Assembly (NCBI GenBank): GCA_024803745.1
Contig: JANJXV010000030.1
Span: 3,553,001 to 3,617,000, forward strand
Direction of reading: 5' to 3'
DNA length: 64,000 nucleotides
DNA from: Megascapheus bottae
Lineage: Eukaryota > Chordata > Mammalia > Rodentia > Geomyidae
Part shown: positions 11,330 to 23,680 of the stretch, in pieces
How the letters are laid out: each line of letters begins with the position of its first letter
How positions within the stretch are numbered: position 1 is the stretch's first letter
The notes under the pieces: model-generated
Seen by the model: the letters and a program-made list of their open reading frames with translations, nothing else
The model's database searches: none
What the model was told of the DNA's origin: nothing
Made by a program: the position numbers and the translations under genes

Positions 11330-11951
11330 ATGCTTAAGAGTTCACAAGCGCCTGTGGTTCAGGACTATAATCCTAGCTATTTGCGAGGCTGGGATCAGGG
11401 AAATGTGTTTCTAGGCCAGCCTGGGCAAAAAAAAAAAAATCCCCATGTCATAAGAAAAGCTAGGATTCGTGACACCCACCTGTCATCCCAGACATGGCAG
11501 AAAGTGGAAACATGAAGATCAAGGTGTAGACCAGTAGCTGAGAACATAAAATAAAGCAAAAGCAAGACTCTTTTTCAAAAATAACCAGAGAAGCCCACCA
11601 CCAGGCGCAGACACCTGTAATCCTAGCTACTCAAGAGGCAGTGAGGTTTGCAGCCAGCTAAGGCAGGAAAGATGATGGGACTCTTATCTCCAATTAACTA
11701 ACAAAAAGTCAGAAGAGGAGCTGTACTCAAATGGTAGAATGCTAGCCTTAAAACAAACAAACAAAACGCTCAGGGACAGCCTCCAGGCCCTGAGTACAAG
11801 CCTCAGGACCCACACAAATAATAATCGTAATTATTAACCACAGCAAAAGGGGCTGAAAACAGCTTGAGCAGCAGAGTGCCTGCCTAGCAAGCACAAATCC
11901 CTGAGTTCCAACTCTGGCACTCTTCTCACAGCACCTCCCCCCTCAAAAAAA
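11330..11951 (+). mobile_element. Old B1-B1-ID composite SINE, split by a later SINE
   Basis: The left B1-like part (11,330-11,430), a second B1-like part (11,455-11,590; CACCTGTCATCCCAGACATG, AAGCAAGACTCTTTTTCAAA) and, after the nested SINE, an ID-like end (11,844-11,951; GAGTGCCTGCCTAGCAAGCA) are in the order of a three-part SINE. The same order recurs uninterrupted at 23,391-23,680. Confidence 0.75.
11595..11835 (+). mobile_element. B1-ID dimer SINE nested in older SINE
   Basis: ACACCTGTAATCCTAGCTAC, the linker ACTCTTATCTCCAATTAACT, and an ID half ending TGAGTACAAGCCTCAGGACC with an A-rich tail. AACCAGAG (11,583) and AACCACAG (11,836) are the probable duplication; both sides belong to the interrupted older SINE. 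Confidence 0.85.
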
Positions 11952-11991
11952 GATGAGATTTGTAACTTCATTCCAAAAGAATTTATAAAGA

Positions 11992-12192
11992 GGGGCCGGG
12001 AGTTTGGCCTAGTGGTAGAGTGCTTGCCTAGCATGCACGAAGACCCGGGTTCAATTCCTCGGTACCACATACATAGAAAAAAGCTGGAAGTGGTGCTGAG
12101 GCTCAAGAGGTAGAGTGCTAGCCTTGAGAAAGTCCAAGGACAGTGCTCAGGCCCTGAGCCCAAGCCCAGGACTGGCAAAAAAAAAAAAAAAA
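11992..12192 (+). mobile_element. ID-ID dimer SINE
   Basis: GGGGCCGGGAGTTTGGCCTA, box B GGGTTCAATTCCTCGG, the right monomer with CTCAAGAGGTAGAGTGCTAG, and a poly(A) tail. AGAATTTATAAAGA on both sides (about 11,978 and 12,194) is a perfect target-site duplication. Low divergence indicates a recent insertion. Confidence 0.96.
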
Positions 12193-12207
12193 AGAATTTA
12201 TAAAGAC

Positions 12208-14950
12208 CAGGTGTGTGCCTTCTTCCCCGCTTAAAGTCGGAAGGAAGACGGTCTGAACAGATCTTCAAGTACATGCTCAAGTCTCCTCCAATCAGAACTG
12301 GAGATAGGGACAGCCAGAGACCCAGGAACCTATCATGACACAAGCAAGTCTCAAACTCAAGAAAGTCTGATACTTTCGGAGTTATGCTCAAGATGTAGAA
12401 GGGCAGGGCATTAAGCCCCCAAATAGCCTTATCTCTGGACAGGACAAGTCTTAATGAAAGTCCTAAATACGCAACCAGTGAGAAGCCGCCTTCGCACTCA
12501 GCAAGTGAAATTCAGGATTCACTTATAGGATGCTATCTACTCTGGTGCCTAGGGAGAACAGGGAGGGGAGGGGGCTCACCTGGAAGATGCCAGTCCAAAC
12601 ATGATCTGAAGTTAAGGTGCAACCCCCCCCCCATTTCCCTCTCCCAGCACACAGAGCTCGCAATCATGGGATTCCTCCCTTCTATTGCCAGACAGGACCA
12701 GAGAAAGGACCTCTTCTCCACCTTCCCTGAGTGTCTGGACACACCTGTGCCACTCCAGTCCTGGGGGCACTGTTTACTCCTCACTCAAGAAGAGATGACC
12801 GGCCAATCAGAGGGCAGAACTTCCCTCGGCCTCGCTTTCTACCCCTATCGAATGTCAATCCAGATGGATAATGTGGTGTTATTTTCTATAAATAATAAGC
12901 ACATCCCGGGATGTGAGTTGAGAAGTAAATGGCTGGAATGTGTTGCCAGACAGGAGAGGAACTGCAGCAGCTGAGGGAATCTGAGACAGCTAAGGAATCC
13001 AATCTGGAGGAAATTCAAGGCACCTAAAATTGGTTGCACTGGTTTTACATTCTTGGCAAGGCTTGACCAGGCAAACAACTGCATTAGTTTCCACCCTGGA
13101 TATCTCTGATTCCTTACCTCTTTTAATAATTATCACTGTTTCTAATTCATGATAATTGGGATGGGGATTTAGCAGCAGGTAATTAGAGCAATTGCACAAT
13201 TTGCTACTGAATTACAATGGCACAGATTCCTAATAAGAATGGACTCCATACCAAGGAATTGTTGCTGGAAATGAAGGCCAACAGGCTTTCCCTACAGCCA
13301 GGGAACTATGTCTCCTTTCCACCACCACTCCAGCAGATTCCGGTCCGCCTTCCTGGGGGAAAGAGAGAAGATGGCACTGAATTCCTAAACACTGCTCAGT
13401 CCGGATAGCGTGGGGATCTCCAGCTTCCTGACTGTCACCCTTCCAGAATCATAACGTACCTCAGGGCCAGTCCCCACCCTCCACCTCTGGCTCAAAATGC
13501 TCACATTTCTTTACACGCCCTAAGATGACCCAGAAACGGGGTTTATCCACGACCAATGCCTGCATCTTGAGCACTACAGGAAAGCTAAGTCCCCAAATGT
13601 TCACGGAATCTGTTTCAAAACGCATCTGAATTCACCTTAGCAACAACCATGGGCTTTCTGACGTAAGAGTGATACCGACAACCACGCTGGCACTTTCACG
13701 GGGATGGGAGTCCAAGCCGAGCCACACCTTATGCTCACAATTCACTGTCAGTAAAATGAAGGCCCTCCGTTTCCCTTCTCTGCAAAGCATGGGTGGCAGG
13801 AGCCTGAATTTCCCGGGTGACTCACTCAGATGGGAGCCTGGCCAAGGAAGAACAAATGGAGCTGTTCCATCCACGTGGCCTGGGCCCATCGCTGCACGAC
13901 CAACACCACACACCCGAGCTCTAACAATGCCGCCTCTGTGGCAGCAGGGACTCACCTTGTCCTGTACATGACCAAGACAAACAAGATAGAAAATGTGAGC
14001 CAAGGCCACCAAGCGCTGGGCTGAGCACCAGAGTCTATTCACAGCCAAGACCTAAGCAGCCCCTTGCAGGCTCTTCTGCCAAGGTACCCAGCCCTGGGTC
14101 AAAGCTGTCACTCAGATCTTCCTGGGTCATAGAAAGCTCAGACAAACATAGATGCCATTAGCTACCGATGGGCACTGAGCACCTGAGATGTGGCTACTCT
14201 GACTGGAGGCTTTAAATGTTTAATTTATAAATATCTTTTCAAATGCATTTAACTATTAGAATTAAATTTAAAATAGGCTACTGGCTCCAGGGAGTTTAAG
14301 CTACCAAGAGCTTCTTCGGGTTCTTCAGATGAATTCGACATACCACAGCAAAGAAAATCACAAGAGTAGCATATGCAATAAGAGAAACTTGGTCTCTGGG
14401 TCAAACAGACCTGCCTTTGATCCCCAGCTCTCTCTAACAGGGTGAACTGCTTGTCATCTGATTGTGCTCTGCTCACAGATCAGTTTATGCTAATTCTGAC
14501 CTAGACAGGTAGCAGGATAAAATAGGATACAACCACATCATGTGGCAACCACACCTAGCCCACAAACAAACACCTAGTCATTCATTCTCCGCAATATAAG
14601 TTTGCAACTACCTGTCCAAGGCCTCATTAAGGAGTCAATATCCATGACACCTCTTAGGCTCTTCAATGAACTGCAGACTGGAAACTGCACTGTGAACCAG
14701 GGCAGGATTGAGCCATGGGTGGTCTCCATGCCAAGGCTTCTGCAAATACCCAGGTAACAAAAACAGAAAATCATGGTTCCATTTGCTTTTTGCATTCAGG
14801 AGAAATCATCTGTCCAAGATGCTAAACAAAACACACATCATACTTCATTTCTTTCCTCTAATCACCAAGTGCCACGGGAACTACTTTTGCAAGGTCTGGA
14901 AACCGGCAGATAATCTTTTTGTGGCCAAGTTACATGAGATGAAAAAAAAA
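12208..14950. other. Intronic sequence without recognised features
   Basis: Unique DNA, GC-richer around 12.5-12.8 and 13.3-14.1 kb, with C-runs at 12,626. Several short open frames occur on both strands without family resemblance or splice context. Confidence 0.6.
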
Positions 14951-14954
14951 AAAA

Positions 14955-15632
14955 ACATGTTGATGGGCCAAAGACTTAAAGAGAGTCTTCTCTGAAGAAG
15001 AAACAAAAATGGCCTATAGACACATGAGGAAATGCTCAGCATCTCTGGTCATAAAAGAAATGCAAATCAAAACAACTCTAAGATTTCACCTCACTCCAGC
15101 TAGAATGGCCAGGATCAAGAAAACTAATAACAGCAGATGCTGGAGGGGATGTGGCCAGGAGGGATCACTACTACACTATTGGTGGGAGTGCAAACTCATT
15201 CAACCACTATGGAAAGCAGTATGACAGTTCCTCAAAAGACTAAACATAGAGCTGCCCTATGACCCAGCAATTCCACTACTTGGCATTTACCTAATCGTCC
15301 AGAAACAAGGGCATACTAAATCCACTAGCACAATGATGTTCACTGCAGCACTATTTACCATAGCAAAGATATGGAACCAACCCGATGCCCCTCAGTTGAG
15401 CGGATCAACAAGATGTGGTATTTATACACAATGGAATTCTATGCTGCTGTTAATCCATGTAAATTTGCAATTCTATACAAATAAGTGCAGTAAAATGTGT
15501 TTGTAGAAAAACAAAAGTATACAATTTTAAAAGATCAATTTTTTGAGAAGTAATGCACCCACTACCTGTTGAATGCAACTGTAACCCCTCTACATTACTC
15601 TGACAATAAAATATAATAAAAAATTAGAACGT
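14955..15632 (+). mobile_element. LINE-1 3' end, 5'-truncated and internally deleted
   Basis: The plus-strand frame reads HMRKCSASLVIKEMQIKTTL, FHLTPARMARIKK and RCWRGCGQEGSLLHYWWECK, the characteristic ORF2 C-terminal region. A frame break after PLWKAV is followed by LPYDPAIPLLGIY and FTAALFTIAKIWNQP in another frame. After about 15,455 the ORF2 end is lost and a 3' tail (CTGTTGAATGCAACTGTAAC, ACAATAAAATATAATAAAAA) follows. It is a dead copy. Confidence 0.9.
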
Positions 15633-15724
15633 TATAAACAAAAAAAACCAGGTTAATGTGCAATTTCACATCTCAGATAAATTTAATTCAAACCTCCAGC
15701 AAGGAGGAATTTTTCAAGGCATTT

Positions 15725-15837
15725 TTCCATATAATTTTTATTGTAATTAATAGAAGTGTTACATTTGCCAGATGCAAGGTGCATTATTTCACATACGTTG
15801 ATACCCTTTCTCATGTCTTGGTCCCCATTTCCCTCCC
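15725..15837 (-). mobile_element. Short LINE-1 3' tail insertion (copy 3)
   Basis: A 113-base insert, the reverse of copy 1 at 4,996: GGTCCCCATTTCCCTCCC at its high end, CATTTGCCAGATGCAAGGTG, and an A-rich tail seen as TTTTTCCATATAATTTTT. TTTTCAAGGCATTT at 15,711-15,724 and 15,838-15,851 is a perfect 14-base target-site duplication. Confidence 0.85.
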
Positions 15838-15851
15838 TTTTCAAGGCATTT

Positions 15852-17540
15852 CTAGTCATGTATCTGCAACTACAGAAGCCAGCAAACAATGTTTTACTAT
15901 CAAACCTCAATTTTGTAGGACAAATATCCCATCAAATGTATGTGTGTTTATGTGGGGTTAATTGGGATGTAAAACGATAGCTTTTCACAGGTTTTCTGTT
16001 GTTGTATTATTTTTTTAAGCTTTTGTTTTTTGGCACTGGGACTTGATTTATCCAATCCAACATCACCAACACAATCCTACTGAAGAGAGGACGCATGCAT
16101 GCTTCGTCCTCGCACAGCATACAAACCCACGTGGAAGAGAGCCATCGGAGACAAGTTCCCTGGCCTTGGTATGATCAATCTACATCTCCTGAGTCAGAGT
16201 CAACAGAAGCTGACTCATGTCAAATCACCCGAAGGGCTTTGAGGAAACGAAATGTAGCTCAGACACCCAGTGCTTCCGGTGATTTCTAAACGGATGATTT
16301 TTTAATTGCGAGTAGGGTGCATGGATTCAGCCTGGTCATGCTTCATAACGAGGGGAAGTTTCAGGTACTGGGAAGGAAACTTCAGGTTGAATCCTTGCAC
16401 ATCTTAGCATCCTTTTCTTTCTGCTTTATCCTGAAGAGTGCTGAGAAACAGAGTAGCCATTCTACTTCAGCACTCGGGCTTCTCTCTCCAAACACCCCAC
16501 CTCCTCAGCCACATGCTTTTGAGAAACAAGCCATTCTATTCTCTTTACTTGGGGTTCTAAAACATGTGCAATGTTTTAAACAATGTTATCAATTAAATTA
16601 GCAAGCAGCAGTTTGTAATTTGGACCACATTCTGATGCAAAATGTAAAGCTAATTTAGGCTGAAATAATAGCTCCAATTTACATTACAGACAAACCAATG
16701 AAAACTTCAACTAATCTGTAGATATTCTTGGTGGGGCCCATTTTATAAACAAACCAATTACCAAGCAATGTCTTCAGTCAAATGCAGATTCATTTGCTAT
16801 GCCAATAAAATATTGTTTCCAGTATAAATTTTTAACTCGTATGGCCTAAGGAAAAAAAGTGCTCATCAAGCCATACTTCTACCTATGTCCGTCTCGTTTC
16901 TCCCAGGTATGCACAGTGCGGGGCTTCCCAAAACTGTCCACAATCAAAACCACTGAGCAGGGTAAAGAAGAGGTATGCTGGACCCTGAACTCAGAATCAT
17001 ACAGCATCCTGATAGCCCAGATACCTCACAGAGCCATCCCTTCCCGGACGCTTTACCTCCCCACTTACTCTTCCCAGACATGCTTGTTCCCCATTCACTA
17101 ACACTGCTTTTTGAAGAAAGACTTGGCTCTGAGCAAACGCACACTGCAATCTAAGAAATGACTGGATCCTGTTGTGCACGCTCCCAGAGGCTATGAGATA
17201 TCTGCCTCACATGCCAGGGCAGACTCAAAACACATCAATTCCAAGGCTTTCAGAGCCAATGCTTTGGTCCAAAACACTCACACTTGTTTTGTACATAAAA
17301 TGCCAAAAAAAAAAATCACAAATGAAACACACACCTTCAATGGCTCAACTGTTTATAATACATCAGATAAACTTTGCCATACAGTACGCTTTAAGAGATG
17401 ATATTCCTACATCTTCTAATAGCTGACATTTCTCTTATGTGTATTGTAGGTGTTCAAATGGCTCGGTCATTACAATGTCTCTTTAAGAAGACAAAAAAGG
17501 TTTTCCTCTTGTTGTTTTGTCTTGTGTAACTAGGTAATGT
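15852..17540. other. Intronic sequence; AT-rich core at 16.59-16.86 kb
   Basis: No repeat recognised. The 16,590-16,860 segment is AT-rich, free of repeats and rich in CAAT/ATTA-type words, the look of a conserved non-coding element. This is an impression only. Confidence 0.5.
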
Positions 17541-17557
17541 AAGAAACTGAGTCCTGG

Positions 17558-17769
17558 GGGGGGGGGGGGAGCCAGGAGTTTGGCCTAGTGGTAGAGTGCT
17601 TGTCTAGCATGCACGAAGACCCAGGTTCGATTCCTCGGTACCACATATGTAGCAAAAAGCCAGAAGTGGTGCTGTGGCTCAAGTGATAGAGCCCTAGCCT
17701 TGAGAAAATCCAGAGATAGTGCTCAGGCCCTGAGCCAAGCCCAGGACTGGCAAAAAAAAAAAAGAAAGA
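17558..17769 (+). mobile_element. ID-ID dimer SINE
   Basis: It starts with a G-run and GCCAGGAGTTTGGCCTAGTG, box B AGGTTCGATTCCTCGG, the right monomer with CTCAAGTGATAGAGCCCTAG, and a poly(A)/(GAAA) tail. AAGAAACTGAGTCCTGG at 17,541-17,557 and 17,770-17,786 is a perfect 17-base duplication. Confidence 0.97.
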
Positions 17770-17786
17770 AAGAAACTGAGTCCTGG

Positions 17787-20700
17787 TAGGCATGGAGGCT
17801 GGTAAAAGCAGAACATTGGCTGACCACCACCCAAGGACTCAAGACCGCCTCTGTGTGCCTTGCAGAGATTCAACTGCTAGAAGCCTCCACCGTTGCTATA
17901 GCTTGAACCCAATCTCTTGACTCCCACAGGAGCACTCTGCATGGAAGGGTAACAGGGCAGCAGGAAGCCCAGAAGCAGCAGCAGGGACACAAGTGGGGCA
18001 TGCAGCCACGCCTGGGAAACTCAAGGTCGGGGTACTTTTTAAGGCACATGAATGCAAAAGCCTTTCAATCCCTAGGACTGCTTCAAGTCTGAAACCTGGC
18101 TGCCTGTGCTGAGAGAAAGAGGCCACTCCATACAAGGGCAAATCTCTCATATGCTTTGTTGACATCATAATGGTTATCCCCAAAGAGTCGTGGAGCTACC
18201 TCCTGATAAGAAAATAGCTAAACGCTGATGCATTGCCTTCATTATTAAACCTTTAAAAATCCATCCATTAGGTTATTTGAGTCCAACTCTCTAGAACGGT
18301 GCCTGCTGCACAGTAGGCCGTAATTCAGTCTTGGATTGTTGGCTGGTGAGAACTGAACTCTCCAGGTGGTTGTCAGGCATCTCTATCATTTATAATCAGC
18401 TTCCTTCCTGGACCCTCAGCAACACAGCCACGAGCCCGGAGAAGCCAGGTGTCTCCTCACTGTCCTTTTAGCAAGATGCACCTGTGTGGATTCTGCATTT
18501 TTTTTTTTACCTCCAGTCAGCTAGCCCTATAGTCTTTAGCCTGCTCCAAAACCATTCAGAAGCCTTGACAAAACCCAATAGTTTTTTTTTATTATATCAC
18601 TGGCAAAAATAAAAATAAAAAGCCTCCAATAAGTATTAAAGCAGTATTTCTGAATACAGAATACCAGTGTAGGTTTGGGAGAAAGATTAGATGAGTAGAT
18701 GGATGCTGGGAGAAAAAAAAATTGCTTTTTAACTTGCTTGAAAATATGTTTAGAAATGTATGCTTTCTTAAAGTTTCCTGAAAATACTGGAGTTTTTTTT
18801 TATTACGCTCATTTCCATTGACCCTGGATTCTATGTTTTGCAATGAGAAAACATAGCAGTACCTTAGCCCCCTCAAAGAAGGAAGGCCAGACCTGCTCTG
18901 TTTATACCCCAGCCCACAGGCCAGGGAGAGCAAAGGACCCATGGATGTAAAAGGTTGGGCTGAGAACTTCAGAGCACTGACGGGGCCAAGCAAGGCCTGA
19001 GAGCTATTATTGATTGACTAATCAGCTCCATTTGGAAACTCAGCGTTTTTTCCACTTACCGTGAACCATGAACAAAAGTCACAATAAGCTGGTATATTAA
19101 ATTTTAATAAAATTGAATCCTTATGATGTACGTGGGCAGAAGAAGGCATCCCTGAGAGATGTGGAATTTGCTCCTGTTCAAACCAGGCCTTCCCTTTCTG
19201 CCAACCAGCAAGAATCCAAAGAGAGTGCCAATCCCCCAGGGCGGCCTCTCACCACGTCCCTAACCAACACTGTCTCTGAAGTCAGCCATGAGTATGGAGA
19301 ATGGCCTACAGAATCACTGTGCCCCAACAGGGCCCATTTCTACACACCTTGAGTGCACAAGTACGTAGCTAAGGTAACCCCCCACCAAAAGGATTGCTGA
19401 CCCTTGAGCCAGTCAGACCCCTCACCCACAGTCCTCGGATGTGAGGGAGCGCTGATGAGAAAACCACAGTTTGCTAAGATGGAGATCCACCAAGGTTGCA
19501 GACGAGGAAACAACTGCATCAGGCAGGGAAGGGCCAGTCCCCAGCGGCAAACAAAGCTCTCAGCACACTCCAGCATCCTGGGACTCTCCTGGGCTGCAAG
19601 GCCTGGACAGTCGCCCAGCCCACGAAACCTCAGGTCTCACACCATGGGAAGGAGGAACTCCACCACTGTCTCCCCAAGCACTTGAGATCCAGGTTCCTGA
19701 TGTCAACTACAAACATAAAACTACACCGACTTAAACGACAGTCATCCCCTCCCTCGGCTGATCTCTTGTGTGTGTGAACAATTACAAAACAGTTTGAATG
19801 CAACTGTAACAGGGGGGAAAAACAAACCCTGTTCTAGGCCCCTGGGGCTAGCCCCATGAACTGCTGGGCAAGGCAGGCCTCCCTCTGCCAGTTCCAGGCA
19901 AGTGAACATGAGGTCTCATGACAATGACTAAGAGCTAGTCACACCCTAGCCTGAGCGCAGAAGAAAAAAAAAACAAACATGTAAAATTTTAAACACAACC
20001 TAAAAACGGGCAGTTGGTAGCAGCTGACTCCTAAATAAAACATTCAGAGGGCTCTCTCAGTTAGCTCCGCTCTAATAACGACGCATGCTTCTGGCTCCAC
20101 CACGAAGGGCTCCACGACAAGGAGCTTTTCCAGGACTCTAGCTGCCAGCATCCAACAATATGCTCACTCTACCTATCCTGGCAAATACCACTCAGCACAG
20201 CACCCCAGTGCTGGGTACAGAAAGTGCAGCAGAGAATAAAGATGAGGACGGGAGAGGAATGGGACACAATGACTGCCAAATCTGCAAAGGTTACTACACC
20301 GCCAAGGCCTTGTACACGTCGCTATTTTAAGAGATTTAAGTTTGTAATATTCCCAAATAAATATGGAAAGCAAATCTACTTGGTTCCTTACAAATGGAAC
20401 TATTTCCTCAAATACAACACACAGACAGGGAACATAAAAGTAGACCCCCAAAAATGGCAACCCCAAATTTCAAAGAATTAGAAACTGAAGGATATTGCAA
20501 ACCAACGACCTTCAGACAAGGGTCATCAAAATCTTATTTCCCAAGCCATTTGTCCAAAGAGGTTTCCACCCTGGAAAACAGAAAGGTTGCACCTGGTGAC
20601 ATAAATGACAGATCACTTGGTTATAATAAGTGATTCTAAAATTATTCTCCAAAAATAAAGCCAGCTCAGAAGCTATGAACAAATGGAGCAAGGAATAAGA

Positions 20701-22280
20701 AACCGCGGTTTACAAACCGTCACCCGCATGCAACTGTCAGCCATGTCAGAATCAGGGCTACTAACTGCTCACACAGTGCAAACTGAGGGTGGCCTGGTAG
20801 AAATGCGGGGTGTGCCATCTTCCCATCGATGCCACTTTGGGTGAAAAGAATGGGCACAGGGTCCTCACATGCTGAGACCCCCAGCATCACCAGAATGAAG
20901 GCTGAAGAGGGTCCTGTGTACCCCAAGTGCCACGTCCAGGGGTTCCCTGGAGGGCACGTTCCCTGCAGGATAAGACATTCCACTGGGGGAGAATACAAGA
21001 TATTCTCTCTCTGTGAAGGACAGAGCTCATAGTCACATAGTGGAAAACAGGTCTACCGTTCACATGAAACTGGCTACCTAACTCAGGCCAGGCATGTTAG
21101 TAAACAAGCCGGAAGATCACCAAAATGTGACTTGGGGACTGTCTGGAAGTCGACAGGGCAGTTGGAACAGGAAAGAGTACGTGCAGGTACCTGAGGAAGC
21201 CACAGTCAAGATAGCTCGTGTGGGTCATGCAAAACTAGCGCATCCACTGAAGTGCTTTTCCAGCCTCGTCTACTCCAACTAGATTTGAACTAAATCCTTG
21301 CCAATTTCTAGTGCACTAGATGGACCCTGGACAGTGAAGGAGAAGGAGTCTGGGTTTCTATCCAAGTGATTACTGAGGCTGCTGGTAAAGTGTCACCCCC
21401 AGGGGGTGGCACTCATGTCCATCGGGCCAGAAATCAAGTGCTTGCCAGCTACAAATAACAAGACTGGACCAAGCCATCTCTACACTCCCTTCCAATGCTC
21501 TCCCTCCCACTAGACCTCATCAGTAGTTCAAGAAGCAAAACATGCGGTCAGAAATGACATGTGGCTCACACCATCTTTAGAAAACTGCCGTGTTCTTGCC
21601 TGCCTTATTTTTCTCTTTTTGTTTAAATGATTAAACAAGGGCAAGTTAATTGCAAGTAAAAATTTTACTGTGGCACATAATGGCTTTCTTTCTAGCATGA
21701 GATTGTTTAAATTCTTCATATACTTTTTTAAATAGTTGTAATTGCATCTCTGCTTAATCTTAAGTACTTTAACTAATGAAAGGTTAATTACATAGGCCCT
21801 CATAAATATAAAAAGTAAAATAACATATAAAATGTCATCATGAGTAATTAATTAGACCTCTCAGATCTGGTATAGACCAAGAGGCCATACTAGTGAGCAC
21901 TGAACTCTCTTGTTTATGGAGGGAATCTTATTACACAGCCAAATGTATGACAGCTAACATTAGTTCCAAATAAGCATTCACACGTCTTAGAAGTCTAGGT
22001 AAAAATGCTCCGTGAGTTCCATACCTGAACATACACCCAAAAGCTGAAGCACGGTGACAAGCACACCGTGTGCGGCATCACATGTGGGCCACGTGCACCG
22101 GGTTTGATTAACATGGATGAAAATAAACGTCATTAAAATGACATGCAAGACCTTTTCCCCCTGTTTTACACTGAAAGCCTTATGAACAAGGCCAAGCAGG
22201 GCTTTGGGGAATACAAACGCTGTAGAAGGAAGGCCTCTTGCCCTCAAAGAACATTGAAAGGCTGTTAAAAGAAAAGAAAA
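17787..22280. other. Longest SINE-free intronic stretch (4.5 kb)
   Basis: No SINE, LINE-1 or tandem array was recognised over 4.5 kb, unusual beside the density elsewhere. Composition varies: GC-rich at 19.4-19.7 and 20.7-21.0 kb, AT-rich with ATTA-type words at 21.6-21.88 kb. No exon with recognisable coding content was found. It may hold regulatory DNA kept clear of insertions. Confidence 0.5.
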
Positions 22281-22500
22281 TGGCTGGGAGACCATGGCTC
22301 ATGCCTATAATCCGGCCTATTCAGGAGGCTGAGATCTGAGGACTGCAGGCAGTTCAAAGCCAGCCCCAGCAGGAAAGCGTGAGACTTTCTACAATGAAAC
22401 CTCCAAAAAGCCGGAAGTACAGCTATGGCTCAAGTGGTAGACCACTAACCTTAAGCAAGAAAACTCAGGGACAGGCCCTGAGTTCAAGCCTTCGGATGAG
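22281..22500 (+). mobile_element. B1-ID dimer SINE
   Basis: GACCATGGCTCATGCCTATA, TTCAGGAGGCTGAGATCTGA, AAAAAGCCGGAAGTACAGCT and CTCAAGTGGTAGACCACTAA, ending near CCTGAGTTCAAGCC. The linker is partly lost. Confidence 0.85.
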
Positions 22501-22523
22501 AGGGAGAGAGAAGGAGGAAGGAT

Positions 22524-22672
22524 AGTAGTGATGGCTTAACCTCTAATCCTAGCTACTCAGGGGCTAAGATCTGAGGATCCTGATTTGAAGCCAGCCCATG
22601 AGACTCTGACCTACAATTAATGATCAAAAAGCCAAGAGTGGAGCTGTGGTTTAAGTGGTAGAGTAGCAGGCT
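22524..22672 (+). mobile_element. B1-ID dimer SINE, 3'-truncated
   Basis: ACCTCTAATCCTAGCTACTC, a shortened B1 half, GACCTACAATTAATGATC, then GGAGCTGTGGTTTAAGTGGT. It ends inside the ID-like half. It follows the previous copy in the same orientation, 24 bases on. Confidence 0.8.
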
Positions 22673-23390
22673 GGAGGATATGCGGGGAAGGGAAGAAGAA
22701 GACCTGGAATCCAGGGTCCCTGGCTCTGAGAAAGATCTCTCAAAGCTAATGTCAATTCAGATCTACTGATTCAAACCAATCACAAAAATCATGGAAGTAG
22801 TACAAATAGCAATTCAGAGGCAATGAAATTAATTCAACTCACATAATGAAAGTTATTGACTTAAGTCAATAAAATTATTTAAATATCTTCTGGTTTGGTA
22901 CTTCCTATGTCTTTATTTCTCGTCTTTTAGATAAAGTAACATTCTTCCTACCAAAAAGTACAGTCAGTATATCCTGGTGTCTTCTATTTTCCCAGGCTTT
23001 TATCAGTCCCTGGGGGCACGTACAGTTTTATAGTCATCTCTGATGTAATTAAATCTGCATAAGTCTTAAGTCACCTGCAGGGACTCAATTGTACAATGAC
23101 ACTGGTGGTCACATCTGACACACTGCTAACTATAAATACCAAGACTGCTTAACGGTGCCCCTTTGTGACAAGCAACAACACAGAGGAGGGCAGTTAGCAT
23201 TTATCACCGCTAAGTGTCAAGGCCCTTCACACATTTTCACAAGAACGTTCTATAATGGGTGAGCACATAGAGGAAACAACGGAGACTTTTTTTTCTTTAA
23301 CTATTTTCATACTGAGAGAAATCCTTACCAAGTGTTTATGCAATGAAAAACGTCTTCCCTTCCTCAAAACTCTTTAAAAATAGAAAAGGA

Positions 23391-23680
23391 GGGCTAGAGT
23401 TGGTGGCTCACAAATGTTACCCTCAGCCCTTTGGGATCCCAGTTCGAGACCAGTTTCAGCAAGACCGTACTGCCTGACCAAACTAGGCTTGGTGGTACAA
23501 GATTATGATACTAGCTACACAGAAAGCTAGATAGTAGGATCCAGGTCTTCCCTAGGCAAAAACAGAAGATGGTATCCAAAAACTAGAGCAAAAGAAAAAT
23601 AAACACAAGGAAGCTGGTTGACAGCTTGCCTAGCAAGTGCAAAGTCCTACGTTCACAGCCTTATTACTGTTAACAAGGAA
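23391..23680 (+). mobile_element. Old B1-B1-ID composite SINE, uninterrupted
   Basis: A left B1-like part (GTTGGTGGCTCACAAATGTT, CCAGTTCGAGACCAGTTTCA), a second B1-like part (GCTTGGTGGTACAAGATTAT), and an ID-like end (GACAGCTTGCCTAGCAAGTG). It is heavily diverged, the same architecture as 11,330-11,951. Confidence 0.7.

Noticed and set aside
11834..12391. Open frame of 185 codons on the minus strand containing FFFFFLPVLGLGSGPEHCPW
   Set aside because: The protein is the reverse of an ID-ID SINE (the same peptide, LGLSSGPEHCPW..SRLELYHLS, recurs at every copy), not a gene.
19786..19812. AATGCAACTGTAAC match to the LINE-1 tail at 15,575
   Set aside because: Only 14 bases with no A-tail or duplication around it.
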